DNA of 15,708 bases from the NCBI GenBank assembly GCA_002338885.1, contig DDJI01000116.1:266-15973 (forward strand), given 5' to 3'. The notes below the pieces were generated by a model. It was not told where the DNA came from, searched no databases, and saw only the letters and a program-made list of their open reading frames with translations. This document shows positions 6,734-15,088 of the stretch, in pieces (positions within the stretch are counted from its first letter, which is position 1; the number at the start of each line of letters is the position of its first letter). The position numbers were made by a program, and so were the translations under genes. The stretch is from Ruminococcus sp. UBA1828. Its GTDB lineage: Bacteria; Bacillota; Clostridia; Oscillospirales; Ruminococcaceae.

Positions 6734-6762
6734 TTGATTTTTAAATGATGCGGTGGTATAAT
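6734..6762 (+). promoter_or_regulatory. Sigma-A promoter of the rimP-nusA-infB operon
   Basis: TTGATT (6734-6739), 17 bases, then a perfect TATAAT (6757-6762). Transcription would begin near 6769, leaving a leader of about 80 nt before rimP. Confidence 0.8.
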
Positions 6763-6782
6763 ACCGTTAATAACTCTTAATG

Positions 6783-6812
6783 AAAGGCTGGAATTTTCTC
6801 GTTCCGGTCTTT
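6783..6812 (+). terminator. Leader hairpin upstream of rimP (possible attenuator)
   Basis: AAAGGCTGGAA (6783-6793) pairs with TTCCGGTCTTT (6802-6812) over 11 positions, two of them G-U, with an 8-nt loop, followed by an imperfect T-rich stretch (TATATTTG). It lies inside the leader, between the promoter and the rimP SD. A hairpin here fits known regulation of nusA operons by leader attenuation, but the weak U-tract makes its efficiency uncertain. Confidence 0.55.
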
Positions 6813-6848
6813 TATATTTGTATGAATACTTTTAAAAGGGGTGATAAC

Positions 6849-7322
6849 ATGGCGGACAGCGCAACGGTTGCAAAGGTGCGCGCGCTCGCACAGCCGCTTT
6901 GCGACGAGCTGGGACTTTATCTGTGGGACGTCAGGTTTGAAAAGGAGGGCGCAACGTGGTACCTTCGGGTCTTTATCGACAAGGACGGCGGAATAGATAT
7001 GAACGACTGCGAGTCGCTTCACAGGCCGCTCGACAAGCTCTTAGACGAGACCGACCCGATATCCACGCCATATGTTTTCGAGGTGTGCTCGCCGGGACTC
7101 GGCAGGGAGCTGAGGCGTCCGGAGCACTTCGAGGTCTGCATAGGCGACGAGGTAAGAGTGCGGTTTATAAGAGAGCATGAGGGCAAAAAAGAGCTTATAG
7201 GAACGCTTTCCGGCTATGAAAACGGCGCCGTCACCCTTACTTTTGACGACGGATCACAGCAGCTCATCCCGCTCGGCGAATGCGCGTTTGTAAAGCTTTA
7301 CGACGACGGGGATCTGTTCTGA
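6849..7322 (+). CDS. rimP: Ribosome maturation factor RimP
   Basis: Helps assemble the 30S subunit, acting on the S12/central pseudoknot region. 157 residues, the usual size. The N-terminal alpha/beta domain carries VRALAQPLCDELGLYLWDVRF and LRVFIDKDGGIDMNDCESL, followed by the family signature YVFEVCSPGLGRELRRPEHF and a C-terminal SH3-like domain (RVRFIREHEGKKELIGTL). An upstream in-frame ATG at 6780 would add 23 residues that overlap the leader hairpin and look noncoding; the ATG at 6849 has a strong SD (AGGGGTGAT) close before it. First gene of the operon. Confidence 0.93.
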   Translation: MADSATVAKVRALAQPLCDELGLYLWDVRFEKEGATWYLRVFIDKDGGIDMNDCESLHRPLDKLLDETDPISTPYVFEVCSPGLGRELRRPEHFEVCIGDEVRVRFIREHEGKKELIGTLSGYENGAVTLTFDDGSQQLIPLGECAFVKLYDDGDLF

Positions 7323-7396
7323 AGGATTATTTAAGGCAATTTCGGGTTTGCCCCGATTATTCAAACTGAATACATGAAAGGATTGGTTACCAGATT

Positions 7397-8566
7397 ATGA
7401 ACAAGGAATTTTTCGAGGCTCTTTCAGGCATAGAGCAGTCGAGCGGCATTGCACAGGATGTGCTCATTGAGAGGATAAGGCAGGGAATACTCAAAGCAAT
7501 AAAGCGCGACTATCCCGAGACCGAAAACGTCAGGGTGGATATAGACCCCGACAAGCAGATATTCGGCATGTGCCTTTTAAAGACGGTTGTGGAGGGGGAG
7601 CCGGAAGATCCCGCAAACGAGATATCTTTAGACAGCGCAAAGACTTATGACCCGAACGCGGTTGTCGGCGGCGTATGCGAGCTTCCCTTGTCCGCATCAA
7701 AGTTCGGACGCGTTGCGGCGTCGAGCGCAAAGCAGTCTATACGTTCCGACATAAAGCAGTTTGAGAGGGACAGACTTGTTTCAAGGTATAAAGACAAGGA
7801 GCACGAGCTTGTCGCGGCCACCGTCTTAAAGGTGGAGCCTGCGACCGGCAACGCGATTTTGTCCATAGACAAAGACGAGATATACTTTCCCAAGAGCGAG
7901 CAGATTCCCGGCGAGAGCTTAAAAGCGGGGGACATCATAAAGGTGTACGTAGTCGGCATACTCAATCCGGACAGAAAGCCGTCGGTAAAGGTTTCAAGAA
8001 CCCACCGCGACTTTGTAAAGAGACTTTTTGAGATAGAAGTTCCCGAGATATACGACGGAATAGTGGAGATAAAGGGCATCTCCCGCGAGGCAGGCTCAAG
8101 GAGCAAGATAGCGGTTGCAAGCCGCGACCCCGGCGTAGACGCCATCGGAGCATGCATAGGCCCCAGACGCTCAAGAATAAACGCCATAGTAAACGAGCTT
8201 TCCGGCGAAAAGATAGACCTCATAAATTACAGCGACGATGAGGCGGAGTTTATTGCCCATGCGCTCTCACCCGCAGAGGTTGTAAAGGTGGAGCTTGCCG
8301 AGGACGGCTCAAAGAGCTGCACCGTGACGGTGCCGGCAAACCAGCTGTCGTTGGCGATAGGAAACAAGGGACAAAACGCAAAGCTTGCGGCAAGGCTCAC
8401 GGGCTACAAAATAGACATAGTCGCAGCGCAGACGCCTGTTGAAAGCGCGGATGAAAATATGAACGCAAACGCAGCGGATGCACTTGATGCATCAGACATG
8501 CCCGATTCTGCCGACGCATCAGGCGAATCGGAAGAAAACAGCGGTGACGGCAATGGCAACGAGTAA
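7397..8566 (+). CDS. nusA: Transcription termination/antitermination factor NusA
   Basis: Binds RNA polymerase and controls pausing, termination and antitermination. 389 residues: N-terminal polymerase-binding domain (about 1-125), S1 domain (about 130-205), KH1 (about 240-285) and KH2 (about 300-350), then an acidic, low-complexity tail to the end with no further NusA C-terminal repeats, as in most Bacillota. KH2 has a normal GNKG (322-325). In KH1 the expected GxxG reads Gly-Pro-Arg-Arg (255-258), the second Gly being Arg. The ATG is 74 bases after rimP, and its nearest SD-like AAAGGA is 14 bases away, which is long; it overlaps the stop of a possible 8-codon upstream ORF. The end overlaps rnpM by 14 bases. 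Confidence 0.95.
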   Translation: MNKEFFEALSGIEQSSGIAQDVLIERIRQGILKAIKRDYPETENVRVDIDPDKQIFGMCLLKTVVEGEPEDPANEISLDSAKTYDPNAVVGGVCELPLSASKFGRVAASSAKQSIRSDIKQFERDRLVSRYKDKEHELVAATVLKVEPATGNAILSIDKDEIYFPKSEQIPGESLKAGDIIKVYVVGILNPDRKPSVKVSRTHRDFVKRLFEIEVPEIYDGIVEIKGISREAGSRSKIAVASRDPGVDAIGACIGPRRSRINAIVNELSGEKIDLINYSDDEAEFIAHALSPAEVVKVELAEDGSKSCTVTVPANQLSLAIGNKGQNAKLAARLTGYKIDIVAAQTPVESADENMNANAADALDASDMPDSADASGESEENSGDGNGNE

Positions 8567-8840
8567 GAAAAAGCAGCCCGTCCGCACCTGCATAGGCTGC
8601 AAGGAGGCAAAGGACAAGCGGGAGCTGATAAGGATAGTGCGCACGCCCGAGGGGGAGATACTTGTGGACCCCACCGGAAAGAAGTCGGGCAGGGGCGCAT
8701 ACATCTGCCGAAACCTCGAATGCCTCAAGAAGGCCGCGCAGGCAAAAAGGCTTGAGCGCTCGTTCGGCGTGACGGTGCCGGAAGAGGTGTATAAGAGCCT
8801 TGAGGAGCAGTTAAAGAAAGCGGGCGATGAAGAAAAATGA
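8553..8840 (+). CDS. rnpM: RNase P modulator RnpM (YlxR)
   Basis: 95 residues. The YlxR signature is clear: RTCIGCKEAKDKRELIRIV near the N-terminus, then VDPTGKKSGRGAYICR and a following Cys (ECLKKA). B. subtilis YlxR binds the RNase P RNA and damps its activity. The frame is open upstream inside nusA, but the ATG at 8553 gives the family's normal N-terminus. It starts 14 bases before the end of nusA, with a weak GGTG ahead, which implies translational coupling. It overlaps ylxQ by ATGA. Confidence 0.92.
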   Translation: MATSKKKQPVRTCIGCKEAKDKRELIRIVRTPEGEILVDPTGKKSGRGAYICRNLECLKKAAQAKRLERSFGVTVPEEVYKSLEEQLKKAGDEEK

Positions 8841-9139
8841 AGGACATAATCGGAACGCTCACCATCTGCCGAAAAGCGGGAAAGCTGACCGGCGGAATGG
8901 ATGAGGTGAAAAACTGCTGCCGCCGCGGCGACGCATACGGCGTGATAGTTTCGAGCGACATATCGGACAATTCCCTTTCCGAGATAAGCTATGTCTGCGA
9001 CACCGAGGGGGTGCAGATGTACAAAATCGGGCTTACGACCGATGAAATAGGCTCCGCCCTGGGCAAGGCGTTTGCAATACTTGCCGTGACAGACGGGGGA
9101 TTTATGAAAGCCATGAAAAAGGGGCTTACGGAGCTTTGA
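8837..9139 (+). CDS. ylxQ: L7Ae/L30e-family ribosomal-like protein YlxQ
   Basis: 100 residues with the L7Ae/L30e fold pattern: IGTLTICRKAGKLTGGMDEVKNCCRRGDAYGVIVSSDISDNS, typical of YlxQ (also named RplGA), a K-turn RNA-binding paralogue found in this operon throughout Bacillota. Its exact role is not settled. The ATG overlaps the rnpM TGA (ATGA) and no strong SD is present, so translation probably depends on coupling. The stop is 44 bases before infB. Confidence 0.9.
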   Translation: MKDIIGTLTICRKAGKLTGGMDEVKNCCRRGDAYGVIVSSDISDNSLSEISYVCDTEGVQMYKIGLTTDEIGSALGKAFAILAVTDGGFMKAMKKGLTEL

Positions 9140-9183
9140 GAGGACGGGGAGCGTCACAAAATGTTGAATAAGGAGATTTGCCT

Positions 9184-11919
9184 ATGATTACAAAATACAA
9201 ATTAAGCGACCTTGCAAGGGATCTTAAACTCCCGGCAAACGACATAATAGACTGCCTTGCGGGCAGGTACGGCGCAAAAAAAGCGTCCGCCATGCTCACG
9301 CCTGAGGAGGTAAACTACGTTTTGGAGTACTATACCCAGAAAAATCAGGTGGACAGCTTTGACGGATACTTCGCATACCGCCCCGGACGCTCAAGACAGG
9401 AGCAAAAAAGACAGTCTGCGCATGCCGAAAATAAAAACAACGACCGCAGGAAGAACAGACAAAACGCTCAAAACCGCGAGGCGGGCGCATCCGCCGCGGC
9501 GCAGACGCAGCCCAAAGCCGAGCAGCCCGTATCCGAGCCTGCGTCACAGCCGGAGGAAACAAAGATACCTGTGCCCACGGTTGAGCCCACGGCAGAAGCC
9601 ACGGTCGAGACAACAGATGAAGCCACAGCCGAAACCGCGGCCGAAACCGCGGAGAACACGGAAGAGCAAAAAGCGTCCGACGAGAAAAAGGCTCCCGCAG
9701 ACGAATCCGCCGAGGACAGGGCGGCAGAGCATGCAGAGCCGACAGAGCCGGCAGAGGACAAAACGCCCGATGTGAAGCCGCAGGAAAAGCCGCAGGAAAA
9801 TCCCGTGCAGAATCATGGCGGCAAGCCTCACGACGGCGGAGCGCGCCGCGACGAGAAGAAGCATCCCGCGAAGAAGCAGGACAGAGGCGAGAGGGTACAG
9901 CTTGTCACCAACTCGGGCGGAAGCGAGGCGTACGAGTCGAGCGGAAAAAAGAAGGTAGTTGACACAAGGGGCAGTTATGTGGACATAGACAAGTACAACG
10001 ACAAGTACGACACCCTTGCGGACTCGAAGAGCAAGTTCGGCGACAACTATCAAAAGAAGCAAAAGCTCGTTCAAAAGTCAAAGCAGCAGAAAAAAGAGCG
10101 GCTTTCGACCAAGCGTGAGACGGAGGTTGAAAAGATGCGCCGCCTCGAGCTTGAGAGGGCGAGAAAGCAGCAGCTCAAGGTCTTAATACCCGACGAGATA
10201 ACCGTTTCGGAGCTTGCCGTAAAGCTCAAGGCAACCGCCGCCGAGGTGATAAAGAAGCTCATAGGCCTTGGCGTGATGGCTACTCAGAACGAGACCATAG
10301 ACTTTGACACAGCGGCGCTTGTTGCGGAGGAAATGGGCGCAAAGGTAGAGCATGAGGTTGTAGTCACAATCGAGGAAAGGCTGATTGTCGATGACGAGGA
10401 TAAGCCGGAGGACCTGGTTCCAAGGGACCCCGTTGTGGTTGTCATGGGACACGTTGACCACGGCAAGACCTCGCTTTTGGACAGGATAAGGCATGCAAAC
10501 GTCACCGCAACCGAGGCGGGAGGCATTACCCAGCACATAGGTGCGTACAGGGTGAGCGTAGGCGGCAGGGAGATAACCTTCCTTGACACCCCCGGACACG
10601 AGGCGTTCACCGCAATGAGGCTCAGAGGAGCAATGGTCACGGATATAGCGATACTTGTGGTGGCGGCGGACGACGGAATCATGCCGCAGACTGTAGAGGC
10701 CATAAACCATGCAAAGGCTGCCGGAGTGTCCATAATAGTCGCAATAAACAAGATGGATAAAGAGGGTGCAAACCCGGACAGAATAAAGCAGCAGCTCACC
10801 GAGCATGAGCTTGTGCCGGAGGAGTGGGGCGGCGACGTCATATGCGTGCCGGTATCCGCAAAGACCGGAGCGGGAATAGACGAGCTTTTAGAGGACGTCA
10901 TACTCACCGCCGACATGCTCGAGCTGAAAGCCAACCCGAACCGCCTTGCAAAAGGCTCTGTGATAGAGGCAAGGCTTGACAAGGGCAGAGGTCCCATAGC
11001 CACGCTTTTGGTGCAGAACGGAACGCTCAGGATGGGTGACGTGATAATTGCCGGCACCGCCGTCGGCAGAGTCAGAACCATGACCGACGACAAGGGCAGG
11101 GCAGTAAAGAGCGCAGGCCCGTCGGTGCCTGTCGAGATAACGGGACTTGCGGAGGTTCCCTCGGCGGGAGACACCTTCAACGCCGTTGCGGATGAAAAGC
11201 TCGCAAGAGAGCTTGTGGAGCAGCGCAAGCAGGAGGCAAAGGAGGAGTCCTTCAAGCAGTACCAGAAGGTGACGCTTGACAACCTGTTCAGCCAGATATC
11301 GGAGGGCGAGATAAAGGAGCTGCCCATAATAGTAAAGGCGGACGTTCAAGGCTCGGTTGAGGCTGTAAAGCAGTCTTTGGAGAAGATATCTAACGACGAG
11401 GTCAAGGTAAAGGTGATCCACGGCGGAGTCGGCGCGATATCAGAGTCGGATGTAATGCTTGCAAACGCGTCCGGCGCAATCATAGTCGGCTTTAACGTAA
11501 GGCCCGACCCCGTGGCAAAGGAAAACGCCGAGAGAGACGGCGTAGACCTGAGAACCTACAGAGTAATATACGACGCAATAGAGGAGATACAGGACGCCAT
11601 GAAGGGCATGCTTGCTCCTAAGTATGTCGAGACCGACACCGCGCGTGTGGAGGTAAGGCAGGTATACAAGGTGACCGGCGTCGGAGCTGTTGCGGGCTGC
11701 TACGTGGTGAGCGGCAAGATCTCAAGAAACGACCTTGTAAGAGTTGTCCGCGACGGCATAGTGATAAGCGAGGACAAGATGTCGAGCTTAAAGAGGTTTA
11801 AGGACAACGTCAGAGAGGTGGCTGCGGGCTTTGAGTGCGGCATAACCTTAGAGAAGTTCAGCGACTTCAAGGAGGGCGACATTTTCGAGGCGTATCAGGT
11901 CACCGAAACACAAAGGTAA
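9184..11919 (+). CDS. infB: Translation initiation factor IF-2
   Basis: GTPase that brings fMet-tRNA to the 30S subunit and promotes subunit joining. About 911 residues. An IF2-N module opens the protein ([13 protein letters not shown]). A long charged linker rich in Ala, Thr, Glu, Pro, then Lys/Arg follows (about 60-330), then a second IF2-N module (about 335-390). The G domain has G1 GHVDHGKT (422-429), G3 DTPGH (467-471) and G4 NKMD (522-525). Domains II, III and the tRNA-binding C-terminal domain follow and are intact. Start choice: AAGGAG at 9170-9175 leaves eight bases before the ATG at 9184 but only two before the TTG at 9178, so ATG is preferred. The linker has short imperfect Glu-Thr-Ala repeats near 9590-9660. 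Confidence 0.96.
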   Translation: MITKYKLSDLARDLKLPANDIIDCLAGRYGAKKASAMLTPEEVNYVLEYYTQKNQVDSFDGYFAYRPGRSRQEQKRQSAHAENKNNDRRKNRQNAQNREAGASAAAQTQPKAEQPVSEPASQPEETKIPVPTVEPTAEATVETTDEATAETAAETAENTEEQKASDEKKAPADESAEDRAAEHAEPTEPAEDKTPDVKPQEKPQENPVQNHGGKPHDGGARRDEKKHPAKKQDRGERVQLVTNSGGSEAYESSGKKKVVDTRGSYVDIDKYNDKYDTLADSKSKFGDNYQKKQKLVQKSKQQKKERLSTKRETEVEKMRRLELERARKQQLKVLIPDEITVSELAVKLKATAAEVIKKLIGLGVMATQNETIDFDTAALVAEEMGAKVEHEVVVTIEERLIVDDEDKPEDLVPRDPVVVVMGHVDHGKTSLLDRIRHANVTATEAGGITQHIGAYRVSVGGREITFLDTPGHEAFTAMRLRGAMVTDIAILVVAADDGIMPQTVEAINHAKAAGVSIIVAINKMDKEGANPDRIKQQLTEHELVPEEWGGDVICVPVSAKTGAGIDELLEDVILTADMLELKANPNRLAKGSVIEARLDKGRGPIATLLVQNGTLRMGDVIIAGTAVGRVRTMTDDKGRAVKSAGPSVPVEITGLAEVPSAGDTFNAVADEKLARELVEQRKQEAKEESFKQYQKVTLDNLFSQISEGEIKELPIIVKADVQGSVEAVKQSLEKISNDEVKVKVIHGGVGAISESDVMLANASGAIIVGFNVRPDPVAKENAERDGVDLRTYRVIYDAIEEIQDAMKGMLAPKYVETDTARVEVRQVYKVTGVGAVAGCYVVSGKISRNDLVRVVRDGIVISEDKMSSLKRFKDNVREVAAGFECGITLEKFSDFKEGDIFEAYQVTETQR

Positions 11920-11957
11920 GCTAAAGATATATAGTCACAGAGAAAGGCAGGCATGAA

Positions 11958-12353
11958 ATGGCTGATTTTAAATCGGGAAGAATGGCGGCCGACCTTCAAA
12001 GGATAGTGAGCGCCATGATACCAACCCTTAAAGACCCGAGACTTCACGGGCAGATGCTCACCATCGTGCGGTGCGAGGTCAGCCGCGACCGCTCAAGCGC
12101 AAAAATTTACGTGTCGAGCGTAGAGGGCATGGAGCGTGCAAAGGAAGCGGTAAAGGGTCTTGAGAGCGCCTGCGGAATAATACGAGGCGAGGTAACGAGG
12201 GTGCTGCATATAAGAAAAGCCCCCGAGCTTAAATTTATCGCGGACGACTCAACCGAGTACTCCGCAAAGATATCAAAAATGCTTAAAGAGCTGGATTTGC
12301 CGCAGGACGATGCGGATGACACGAACAGCGAGGCGGACGAAAATGGCGATTGA
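11958..12353 (+). CDS. rbfA: 30S ribosome-binding factor RbfA
   Basis: Cold-shock-associated 30S maturation factor acting on the 16S 5' helix/decoding region. 131 residues with the KH-like fold: MAADLQRIVSAMIPTLKDPRL, then a strand region (IYVSSVEG), and IIRGEVTRVLHIRKAPELKFIADDS, which is the typical RbfA signature. An acidic tail follows. AGAAAGG at 11941-11947 lies ten bases before the ATG. A 12-bp SD-region string, GAGAAAGGCAGG, is shared with the ribF leader. It overlaps nrnA by 11 bases. Confidence 0.94.
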   Translation: MADFKSGRMAADLQRIVSAMIPTLKDPRLHGQMLTIVRCEVSRDRSSAKIYVSSVEGMERAKEAVKGLESACGIIRGEVTRVLHIRKAPELKFIADDSTEYSAKISKMLKELDLPQDDADDTNSEADENGD

Positions 12354-13293
12354 TTATGAGCGGCTTGCAAAGCTGCTTGACGGTTGCTCCGACGCCGTGA
12401 TACTCACCCACAAAAGCCCCGACGGCGACTGCTTGGGCGCAGGGCTTGCGCTTTGCAGGTATTTCAGGCTGACCGGAAGGCGCGCAAACGTTTTGAACTC
12501 GGACGGAATACCGGAGCGCTATGCGTTTTTGGCGGAGTGGTACGCCGACGAGGAGCTTAAAGACCCCGTCGCCGTGATATCGGTGGATGTTGCGGACACG
12601 TCCCTGCTCGGAGAGGCGCTTGAAGGATACAGCGGGAGCATAGACATATGCATAGACCACCACAAGTCAAACAAGCTCTTTGCAAAGCAGAACTTTGTCG
12701 ATGACAAGGCGTGCGCGGCGTCCCTTGTTCTTTACGAGCTGTTTGAGCATATGGGTTACGAGTGCGACCGAATAATCGCCTCCTGCCTTTATACGGGCAT
12801 AGCCACCGACACCGGCTGCTTTAAGTTTTCAAACACATCCCCAAAGGCGCACCGCGCCGCCGCCGACCTCATAGAGCGCGGCATAGACTACGCGGACATA
12901 AACAGGCGGATGTTTGAGATAAAATCCCGCGGCAGAATATTTGCCGAGCAAAAGCTCATAGGCAGGATGAAGTTCTATGGAAACGACAGGATCGCACTCA
13001 TAACCATAACAAACGAGATGATTGAAAACTACGGCATAGACCGCGCGGAGCTTGACGGCTTTGCATCAATCCCGCTGACGGTAGAGGGCGTGGAAATCGG
13101 CATAACCTTAAAACAGCAGGAGCTTGAGCCGAACGTGTTCAAGGCGTCCATTCGCACCACAAAGGCGGACGCGAGCCGCATCGCCGCCAAGTTCGGCGGC
13201 GGCGGACATGACAGGGCGGCAGGCTGCACAATAACCGCAGACGCCCATGAAGCCACAAGGCTCATAGTCGCGGAAGCGGAGAAGTACCTATGA
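12343..13293 (+). CDS. nrnA: DHH-family nanoRNase/pAp phosphatase NrnA
   Basis: Bifunctional oligoribonuclease and 3'-phosphoadenosine-5'-phosphate phosphatase, finishing mRNA decay and recycling pAp. 316 residues from this start. The DHH domain holds THKSPDGDCLGA (Asp27, Asp29), VISVDVADTS (Asp82) and IDHHKSNKL (Asp105-His106-His107), the Mn-binding motifs; DHHA1 near the C-terminus has the substrate-binding GGGGHDRAAG (285-294). The frame is open a further 11 codons upstream, but the ATG at 12343 gives the family-like N-terminus with GAGGCGG ahead. It overlaps rbfA by 11 bases and truB by ATGA. The place between rbfA and truB is common in Clostridia. Confidence 0.93.
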   Translation: MAIDYERLAKLLDGCSDAVILTHKSPDGDCLGAGLALCRYFRLTGRRANVLNSDGIPERYAFLAEWYADEELKDPVAVISVDVADTSLLGEALEGYSGSIDICIDHHKSNKLFAKQNFVDDKACAASLVLYELFEHMGYECDRIIASCLYTGIATDTGCFKFSNTSPKAHRAAADLIERGIDYADINRRMFEIKSRGRIFAEQKLIGRMKFYGNDRIALITITNEMIENYGIDRAELDGFASIPLTVEGVEIGITLKQQELEPNVFKASIRTTKADASRIAAKFGGGGHDRAAGCTITADAHEATRLIVAEAEKYL

Positions 13294-14177
13294 AGGCGGG
13301 AGTGTTGCTTGTCGATAAGCCGTCGGGATACACGTCCTTTGACGTGATAGCGGTGCTGAGGGGCGTTTTGCATGAGAGGCGGCTCGGGCATACCGGAACC
13401 TTAGACCCGATGGCTACGGGAGTTCTGCCGGTGCTCGTCGGCTCCGCGACAAAGGCTGCGGATATCCTTCCCGAAAACGAAAAGAGATATAAAGCGAGCT
13501 TTGCGACCGGCTTTTGCACCGATACGCAGGACATCACCGGCAGGGTGACCCACAGAACCGACACGTTTCCCCGCACGCAGGAGATACAAGGCGTGCTCCC
13601 CGATTTCAGGGGCGCGCTCATGCAGACCCCGCCGATGTACTCCGCAGTCAGCATAGGCGGAAAAAGGCTTTACGAGCTTGCAAGGCAGGGTATAGAGCTT
13701 GAGCGGGAGCCGAGGAGGGTGGATATATACCGCCTTGAGCTTTCAGACTACGACCCCGACACCGGAAAGGGAAGCCTTGAGGTGTCCTGTTCAAAGGGAA
13801 CGTACATACGCACCCTGATAGACGACATCGGAAAGCGGCTCGGGTGCGGCGCGGTCATGACGGCGCTCACAAGAACCTATTCTCAGGGCTTTAAGCTTGA
13901 GGACTGCCTCAGCCTTGATGAGATAAAGGCGCTTTCCGACCCGCAGAGCGTTCTCATACCGACAGAGCGGCTGTTTGAGTGTTACAAAGCGGCGCACCTT
14001 GGCGAAAAGCAGGCGCAGATGTACAAAAACGGCGTGCGGCTCGACATTAGCAGGATAAACATGCCCGATGTGCCGGCGGGCGGAGTGGTGAGAGTCTACT
14101 CGCCGGATGAGTTTTTGGGTCTTGGGAAAGCCATGGACGACGGCACGCTGAAAGTCTATAAGAACTTTTGGCGGTGA
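13290..14177 (+). CDS. truB: tRNA pseudouridine(55) synthase TruB
   Basis: Makes the T-loop pseudouridine 55 in tRNA. 295 residues. The N-terminus is VLLVDKPSGYTSFDVI; the catalytic motif GHTGTLDPMATGVLPV places the nucleophile at Asp39. MQTPPMYSAVSIGGKRLYELARQG and the later SCSKGTYIRTLIDDIG are further TruB signatures. The C-terminal part (about 205-295) fits the small TruB C-terminal extension. A GGAG eight bases before the ATG and an ATGA overlap with nrnA support the start. Nothing odd is seen. Confidence 0.95.
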   Translation: MKAGVLLVDKPSGYTSFDVIAVLRGVLHERRLGHTGTLDPMATGVLPVLVGSATKAADILPENEKRYKASFATGFCTDTQDITGRVTHRTDTFPRTQEIQGVLPDFRGALMQTPPMYSAVSIGGKRLYELARQGIELEREPRRVDIYRLELSDYDPDTGKGSLEVSCSKGTYIRTLIDDIGKRLGCGAVMTALTRTYSQGFKLEDCLSLDEIKALSDPQSVLIPTERLFECYKAAHLGEKQAQMYKNGVRLDISRINMPDVPAGGVVRVYSPDEFLGLGKAMDDGTLKVYKNFWR

Positions 14178-14182
14178 GAAAG

Positions 14183-14202
14183 GCAGGGCAATGCAGGGCA
14201 AT
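14183..14202 (+). repeat. 10-bp tandem duplication spanning the ribF start
   Basis: GCAGGGCAAT occurs twice in direct succession (14183-14192, 14193-14202). The first junction creates the ATG at 14191. An in-frame ATG at 14209 lies after the second copy. Confidence 0.8.
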
Positions 14203-15072
14203 AGTTTAATGAAAACGGCTGTTCTTTTGGGGCTGTTTGACGGGGTTCACAGAGGGCATGCGGCGGCGCTTGAGGCGCTCAGGGATGCATGCGTCGCGGG
14301 CAAAAGGCTGGTCTACACCTTCCCGTCGGCCTCGCTCGACACAAAGGGCCAAAGAAAGCTTTTGCTCACAGACGACGAAAAGCGGCAAAAGCTGTTGAGT
14401 ATGGGCGCGGATGAAGTCGTGTTTGCGGACTTTGAGTCGGTCAGGAACATGACCGCGCAGGAGTTTGCGGAAAAAGTCTTAAAGGACAGGCTCGGCGCAG
14501 ACTGCGTCATATGCGGCGAAAACTTCCGGTTCGGCGCAGGTGCGTCGGCGGATACGCGCGACCTGCAAAGGATTCTCGGCGGCATGGGCATCCGCTTTGT
14601 ATGCGTTCCGATAGTTTACTTCGGCGGCGAGCCTATATCGACCACGAGAATACGCGCACTCATTGAGGATAAAAAAATCAAAGAGGCAAACAGCCTTTTG
14701 GGATACGGCTACACCCTTTGCGGCAAAGTCGTGCACGGAAACAGCCTCGGCAGGAAAATGGGCATACGCACAATAAACACCCTTTACCCGCCGGAAAAAC
14801 TGCTCCCGCCGAACGGCGTTTACTCTTCAAGCGTGGTGATACAAAGGCGCGTGTACAAGGGCGTCACGGATATAGGCACAAAGCCCACCGTGTCGGATGC
14901 CGGAAACGAAGGCATAGAAACCCACATACTCGACTACGACGGCGACCTATACGGAAAGACGGTCAGTATAATATTTAATGATTATTACCGTGAGGAGAAG
15001 AAATTTTCTTCACAGGCGGAGCTGATAGAGGTTATCAGCGCGGACATACAAAGAAGGAAGGAGGAAAGCTGA
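14191..15072 (+). CDS. ribF: Bifunctional riboflavin kinase/FAD synthetase RibF
   Basis: Phosphorylates riboflavin to FMN and adenylates FMN to FAD. 293 residues from the ATG at 14191, which AAAGG (14180-14183) precedes by about seven bases; an ATG at 14209 is an alternative. The N-terminal FMN adenylyltransferase domain has [11 protein letters not shown] (12-23) and STTRIR (150-155). The C-terminal kinase domain has [23 protein letters not shown] and [13 protein letters not shown] with the catalytic Glu243. The usual Pro-Thr-Ala-Asn motif reads Arg-Thr-Ile-Asn (193-196): the functional Thr and Asn are kept, but Pro and Ala are changed. It follows truB by 13 bases, and its stop codon lies inside the hairpin ahead of gltX. 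Confidence 0.93.
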   Translation: MQGNSLMKTAVLLGLFDGVHRGHAAALEALRDACVAGKRLVYTFPSASLDTKGQRKLLLTDDEKRQKLLSMGADEVVFADFESVRNMTAQEFAEKVLKDRLGADCVICGENFRFGAGASADTRDLQRILGGMGIRFVCVPIVYFGGEPISTTRIRALIEDKKIKEANSLLGYGYTLCGKVVHGNSLGRKMGIRTINTLYPPEKLLPPNGVYSSSVVIQRRVYKGVTDIGTKPTVSDAGNEGIETHILDYDGDLYGKTVSIIFNDYYREEKKFSSQAELIEVISADIQRRKEES

Positions 15073-15083
15073 CAAGTCAGCTT
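15060..15083 (+). promoter_or_regulatory. Strong SD followed by hairpin before gltX (split ribosome binding site)
   Basis: GGAGG at 15060-15064 is 24 bases from the first gltX ATG, too far for normal initiation. Between them AAGCTGA (15066-15072) and TCAGCTT (15077-15083) form a perfect 7-bp stem with a CAAG loop. Folding it removes 18 bases and leaves about six, the optimal SD distance. The ribF TGA (15070-15072) is inside the left arm. No other SD precedes gltX. Confidence 0.6.
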
Positions 15084-15088
15084 ACCTA

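Noticed and set aside
6780..6848. Upstream ATG of rimP as true start
   Set aside because: It would translate the leader hairpin, has no SD, and adds residues not typical of RimP.
7645..8223. A 192-codon minus-strand open frame inside nusA
   Set aside because: Shadow of the NusA S1 and KH region, which is clearly coding on the plus strand.
9544..10074. Long minus-strand frame opposite the IF2 linker
   Set aside because: The low-complexity linker gives open frames on both strands; Leu/Arg-rich product without motifs.
10284..11327. A 347-codon minus-strand open frame inside infB
   Set aside because: It is the antisense of a conserved IF2 region; Ser-rich composition typical of shadow frames, no SD and no known domain.
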